The notes below the pieces were generated by a model that saw nothing but the letters and a program-made list of their open reading frames with translations, searched no databases and was not told where the DNA came from. From an uncultured Oscillibacter sp. (GTDB lineage Bacteria; Bacillota; Clostridia; Oscillospirales; Oscillospiraceae), in the NCBI GenBank assembly GCA_910588175.1, contig CAJUQQ010000026.1, positions 1 through 23,150 of the forward strand: a stretch of DNA of 23,150 nt, read 5' to 3'. Positions 20,472 through 23,150 of this stretch are shown one piece after another. The translations under genes and the position numbers were made by a program. Within the stretch, counting starts at the first letter, position 1. The number at the start of each line of letters is the position of its first letter.

Positions 20472-21626
20472 ATGTTGAATTTCCAGTTTTACGAGAAGGT
20501 CAAGGTCGTGTTCGGAAACGGCGCGGTCCGCCAGCTGGGAGAGCTGGCCAAGCACATTGGATGCGGAAAGGCCCTGATTGTGTGCGACCCGGCGATTCGG
20601 GCCGCCGGCGTGGTGGAGAAGGTGACCCGGGGTCTGGAGAGCGAGGGCATCGGATACGCCATTTTCGACGGGTGCGAGCCCAATCCCCCCATTGCCGTCA
20701 GCGAAAAGGGCTATGAAATTTTCCAGACGGAGGGCTGCGACTTCATCATCGGCCTGGGGGGCGGAAGCAACATCGACTGCGCCAAGGGCGTCAACATCCT
20801 GCGCTTCAACCCGGCCCCGCTGATTCAGTACGCCAACTTCCAAAAGCCCTTTGACGTGGGCGCCGGACTGGTGATCGTCCCCACCACCGCCGGAACCGGC
20901 AGCGAGATGTCCGACGGCGCGATTCTCTCCGACGAGCGCCACATCAAGTTCAACTTCATCGCGGACCAGGCCTTTGCCGAGTACGCGGTGGTGGACCCGG
21001 AGCTGATGGCGGGCATGCCCCCCAAGCTGACGGCCTACACCGGCCTGGACGCCCTGACCCACGCGGTGGAGGGCTATACCGGCACGCTGACCAACGACTT
21101 TGTACAGTTCTTCGCCGAGAAGGTCATCGACACGGTGGCGGAGTACCTGCCCCGGGCGGTGGCGGACGGCGGCGACCTGGAGGCCCGGGGCAAGATGGCG
21201 GTGGCGGCCTCTGTGGGCGGCTTTCTGCTGCTGTACGGCCACACCCACGCCGGACACTCCATCGGCCAGACGGTGGGCGGCTATTTCGACATCCCCCACG
21301 GCATGGCCTGCGCCTACGCCGAGCCCTGGGTGCTGGAGTTCAACGCCCCCGCCTGTCCGGAGCTGACCCGGCGGGTCGGCCAGGCCTTCGGCGCGGCGTT
21401 CACCGGCAAGGAGACGCCGGAGGAGATCGGCGCGAAGACCCGGGACGCCTTCATTGATTTTCGGGACAACCGGTGCGGACTGCCCTCCATCAAGACCTTC
21501 CCCTATGACGAGAGTCTGCTGGACGAGGTGGCGGAGGTCTGCGCCAAGGAGTTTTTCCAGCAGTTCAATCCCCGGAAGATGGCGAAGGCGGACTGCCTGG
21601 AGATTCTGCGGAAGATGTACGCCTGA
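20472..21626 (+). CDS. Iron-containing alcohol dehydrogenase
   Basis: This is a group III NAD(P)-dependent alcohol dehydrogenase of 384 residues. The N-terminal Rossmann half has 'IIGLGGGSNIDCAKG' (92-106), then 'VIVPTTAGTGSEMS' (134-147). The helical C-terminal half carries the metal ligands in their usual places: Asp193 and His197 in 'GLDALTHAVEGY', His262 in 'HAGHSIGQ' and His276 in 'DIPHGMACAY'. Length is normal for the family. The ATG follows TTAGGAGGGAGAGACC. Placed before an acylating aldehyde dehydrogenase, it probably interconverts an alcohol with the aldehyde handled by that enzyme; direction and substrate are open. Confidence 0.93.
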   Translation: MLNFQFYEKVKVVFGNGAVRQLGELAKHIGCGKALIVCDPAIRAAGVVEKVTRGLESEGIGYAIFDGCEPNPPIAVSEKGYEIFQTEGCDFIIGLGGGSNIDCAKGVNILRFNPAPLIQYANFQKPFDVGAGLVIVPTTAGTGSEMSDGAILSDERHIKFNFIADQAFAEYAVVDPELMAGMPPKLTAYTGLDALTHAVEGYTGTLTNDFVQFFAEKVIDTVAEYLPRAVADGGDLEARGKMAVAASVGGFLLLYGHTHAGHSIGQTVGGYFDIPHGMACAYAEPWVLEFNAPACPELTRRVGQAFGAAFTGKETPEEIGAKTRDAFIDFRDNRCGLPSIKTFPYDESLLDEVAEVCAKEFFQQFNPRKMAKADCLEILRKMYA

Positions 21627-21628
21627 CA

Positions 21629-21654
21629 TATCACTTGGGATATCACTTAGTATA
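21629..21654 (+). promoter_or_regulatory. Tandem operator-like sites upstream of the aldehyde dehydrogenase
   Basis: TATCACTTGGGATA (21629-21642) differs by one base from TATCACTTGTGATA, the minus-strand reading of the dyad at 16142-16155. A second, weaker copy TATCACTTAGTATA starts at 21641, a 12-bp step. They lie in the 85-bp gap between the alcohol and aldehyde dehydrogenase genes, implying separate control of the latter. Confidence 0.45.
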
Positions 21655-21711
21655 CCATAAGGAGCCGGAGGTTCCTACCAGTATTTATAAAAACAGGGAG
21701 GATTACAGATT

Positions 21712-23100
21712 ATGGAAAACAAGGCTTTGATGGACGAGATGATCGCCAAGGGCCGCAAGGCGCTGGCGGAGCTGGAGTCCTATACCCAGGAGCAGATCGA
21801 CGAGCTGTGCCGCGTGTGCTGCGAGGCGTTCCGCCAGCACGCGGAGGAGCTGGCGGAGGAGGCCGTGGCCGAGACGGGCCTGGGCAACGTGCCGGACAAG
21901 ATCATGAAAAACACCGGCTCTCCCGACGGCGTGTGGTACGCCATCAAGAACAAAAAATCTGTGGGCATCATCGGCCATGACGAGCGCCGCCACCTGACCT
22001 TCGTGGCCCATCCCAAGGGCATCATCTCCTGCGTCATCCCCACCACCAACCCCAACATCACCATCCTCTTCAACGGCGTCTACGCCCTGAAGGGACGAAA
22101 CGTCATCCTCTGCGCCCCCCATCCCCGGGCCAAGCGCTCCACGGTCCACACCTGCCAGATCTTCAACGAGGCGCTGAAAAAGGCCGGGGCGCCGGACAAC
22201 ATCTTCCAGTATGTAGAGGAGCCCAACATCGAGCTGACCCAGATGATGATGGCCGCCTCCGACACCGTCCTGGGCACCGGCGGCCCCAACATGGTGAAAG
22301 CCGCCTATTCCAGCGGCAAGCCCGCCTACGGCGTGGGCCCCGGCAACTCCCAGACGATTTTCGACCCCGCCTATGACAACCTGCCCATGGCCGTGGGACA
22401 GACCGTCTTCGGCTGCAAGTTCGACAACGGCATCATCTGCGCCTGCAACCGCTCCTTCATCACCCCCAAGTCCATCTCCGCCAAGGTGGTGGAGCTGATG
22501 AAGGCGGAGAAGGTCTACTACACCGACGATCCCGCCGTCCGTGACCGGGCCCGGGAGCTCCTGTTCCCCAACGGCCTGGGCGCCATCAACGGCAAGCCCG
22601 TGGGCCAGGGTGTCCAGGACATCGCCAAGATGCTGGAGCTGGACATCCCGGCGGACACCTCCATCATCGTGATCAAGGTGGACAAATACGGCACGGAGGA
22701 GCCCCTCTGCCGGGAGAAGATGGTGCCACTGGCGGTCCACATCGAGTGCGAGGACGTGGAAGAGGCCATCCGGATTGCCAAGGCCAACCTGCTGATGGAG
22801 GGCGCGGGCCACTCTTCTGTCATTCACACCAACAGCACCGCCCTGGTGGAAAAGGCCGCCTGCACCCTGCCCGTGTCCCGGATGCTGGTAAACTGCCCCG
22901 GCGTGTTCTCCGCCAACCCCGCCCTGGCCAACGGCCTCTGCCCCACCGCCACGCTGGGCTGCGGCTCCTGGGCCGGGTGCTCCGTGTCGGAGAACCTGGG
23001 CTTTGAGCAGCTGATCAACGTCTCCCGCATTGCCTACGTCTACCCGGAGAAGGAGATTCCGGACCACGAGGCCGTGTGGAACGGCGCCGCGGAATACTAG
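21712..23100 (+). CDS. Aldehyde dehydrogenase, probably CoA-acylating
   Basis: The 462-residue protein belongs to the short acylating branch of the aldehyde dehydrogenase superfamily (acetaldehyde, succinate-semialdehyde or sulfoacetaldehyde dehydrogenases). Seen motifs: 'GIISCVIPTTNPNITILFNGVYALKGRNVILCAPHPRA' (103-140) in the cofactor-binding fold, 'TGGPNMVKAAYSSGKPAYGVGPGN' (189-212), and the catalytic cysteine Cys243 in 'FDNGIICA'. It lacks the extra length and the general-base glutamate motif of hydrolytic enzymes, which supports release of the acyl group to CoA. The ATG follows CAGGGAGGATTACAGATT. With the upstream iron alcohol dehydrogenase it forms an alcohol-aldehyde-acyl-CoA pair. 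The aldehyde is not determinable here. Confidence 0.9.
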   Translation: MENKALMDEMIAKGRKALAELESYTQEQIDELCRVCCEAFRQHAEELAEEAVAETGLGNVPDKIMKNTGSPDGVWYAIKNKKSVGIIGHDERRHLTFVAHPKGIISCVIPTTNPNITILFNGVYALKGRNVILCAPHPRAKRSTVHTCQIFNEALKKAGAPDNIFQYVEEPNIELTQMMMAASDTVLGTGGPNMVKAAYSSGKPAYGVGPGNSQTIFDPAYDNLPMAVGQTVFGCKFDNGIICACNRSFITPKSISAKVVELMKAEKVYYTDDPAVRDRARELLFPNGLGAINGKPVGQGVQDIAKMLELDIPADTSIIVIKVDKYGTEEPLCREKMVPLAVHIECEDVEEAIRIAKANLLMEGAGHSSVIHTNSTALVEKAACTLPVSRMLVNCPGVFSANPALANGLCPTATLGCGSWAGCSVSENLGFEQLINVSRIAYVYPEKEIPDHEAVWNGAAEY

Positions 23101-23150
23101 AGCAATTCTCAAAATAAACAATAACCAGCGTGGCGAAACCAGGCAAGACA
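23101..23150. other. Window end, no feature seen
   Basis: Fifty bases of AT-richer sequence after the aldehyde dehydrogenase stop. No terminator hairpin or new ribosome site is visible before the window ends, so whether the operon continues is unknown. Confidence 0.5.

Overview
The window looks like chromosomal DNA from a GC-rich anaerobic Firmicute of the Oscillospiraceae type (Flavonifractor/Lawsonibacter-like). This is an inference from the strong AAGGAGG-type ribosome binding sites, a Cdd1-family protein, a DUF6514-like small protein, an iron-dependent alcohol dehydrogenase paired with a probable CoA-acylating aldehyde dehydrogenase, and the codon bias. No rRNA, tRNA or CRISPR array is visible.

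Layout. (1) 90-3429: promoter, structured leader and a complete TRAP transporter operon (dctP-dctQ-dctM). (2) 3430-4056: no gene; three near-identical tandem 185-bp units built from hairpins. (3) 4057-4696, minus strand: a small HTH regulator followed by a DUF6514-like protein. (4) 4697-5288: no convincing gene; it holds a good minus-strand promoter, a strong hairpin, a second terminator and the tag terminator, so possibly a small RNA. (5) 5289-6404: divergent DNA repair glycosylase tag and a Cdd1-like helix-hairpin-helix protein. (6) 6379-9234: AraC-type regulator, NTF2-like protein, and a divergent MFS carrier. (7) 9259-9473: a diverged single copy of the hairpin repeat, then a MATE exporter. 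(8) 11055-12926, minus: two tandem paralogous metal-dependent amidohydrolases. (9) 13072-15537, minus: a large MalT/LAL-type LuxR regulator beside a C-terminal remnant of a flavin-dependent reductase (15721-16128). (10) 16139-18398: MFS carrier and a second AraC-type regulator, paralogous to the first. (11) 18399-18726: no gene; a terminator and a 160-bp foldback MITE. (12) 18727-23100: YtcJ-like amidohydrolase, iron alcohol dehydrogenase and probable CoA-acylating aldehyde dehydrogenase.

Taken together this reads as a catabolic/transport island for small organic acids or related compounds: a TRAP importer and two MFS carriers, three metal-dependent hydrolases or decarboxylases, a reductase remnant, an aldehyde/alcohol redox pair and three local regulators. 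The substrate cannot be read from the sequence. Two short regulatory motifs tie the parts together. A TTTTATACAAT-like box lies 20-21 bp upstream of the -10 of three transcription units (NTF2-like, first MFS, tandem amidohydrolases). A TATCACTTGKGATA dyad lies upstream of the second MFS-AraC operon and of the aldehyde dehydrogenase.

The most unusual non-coding signal is the hairpin repeat family. Two loci share short conserved boxes, while the stem sequences differ between loci yet stay self-complementary. The hairpin bounding each element is the same at both ends of a locus and different between loci.
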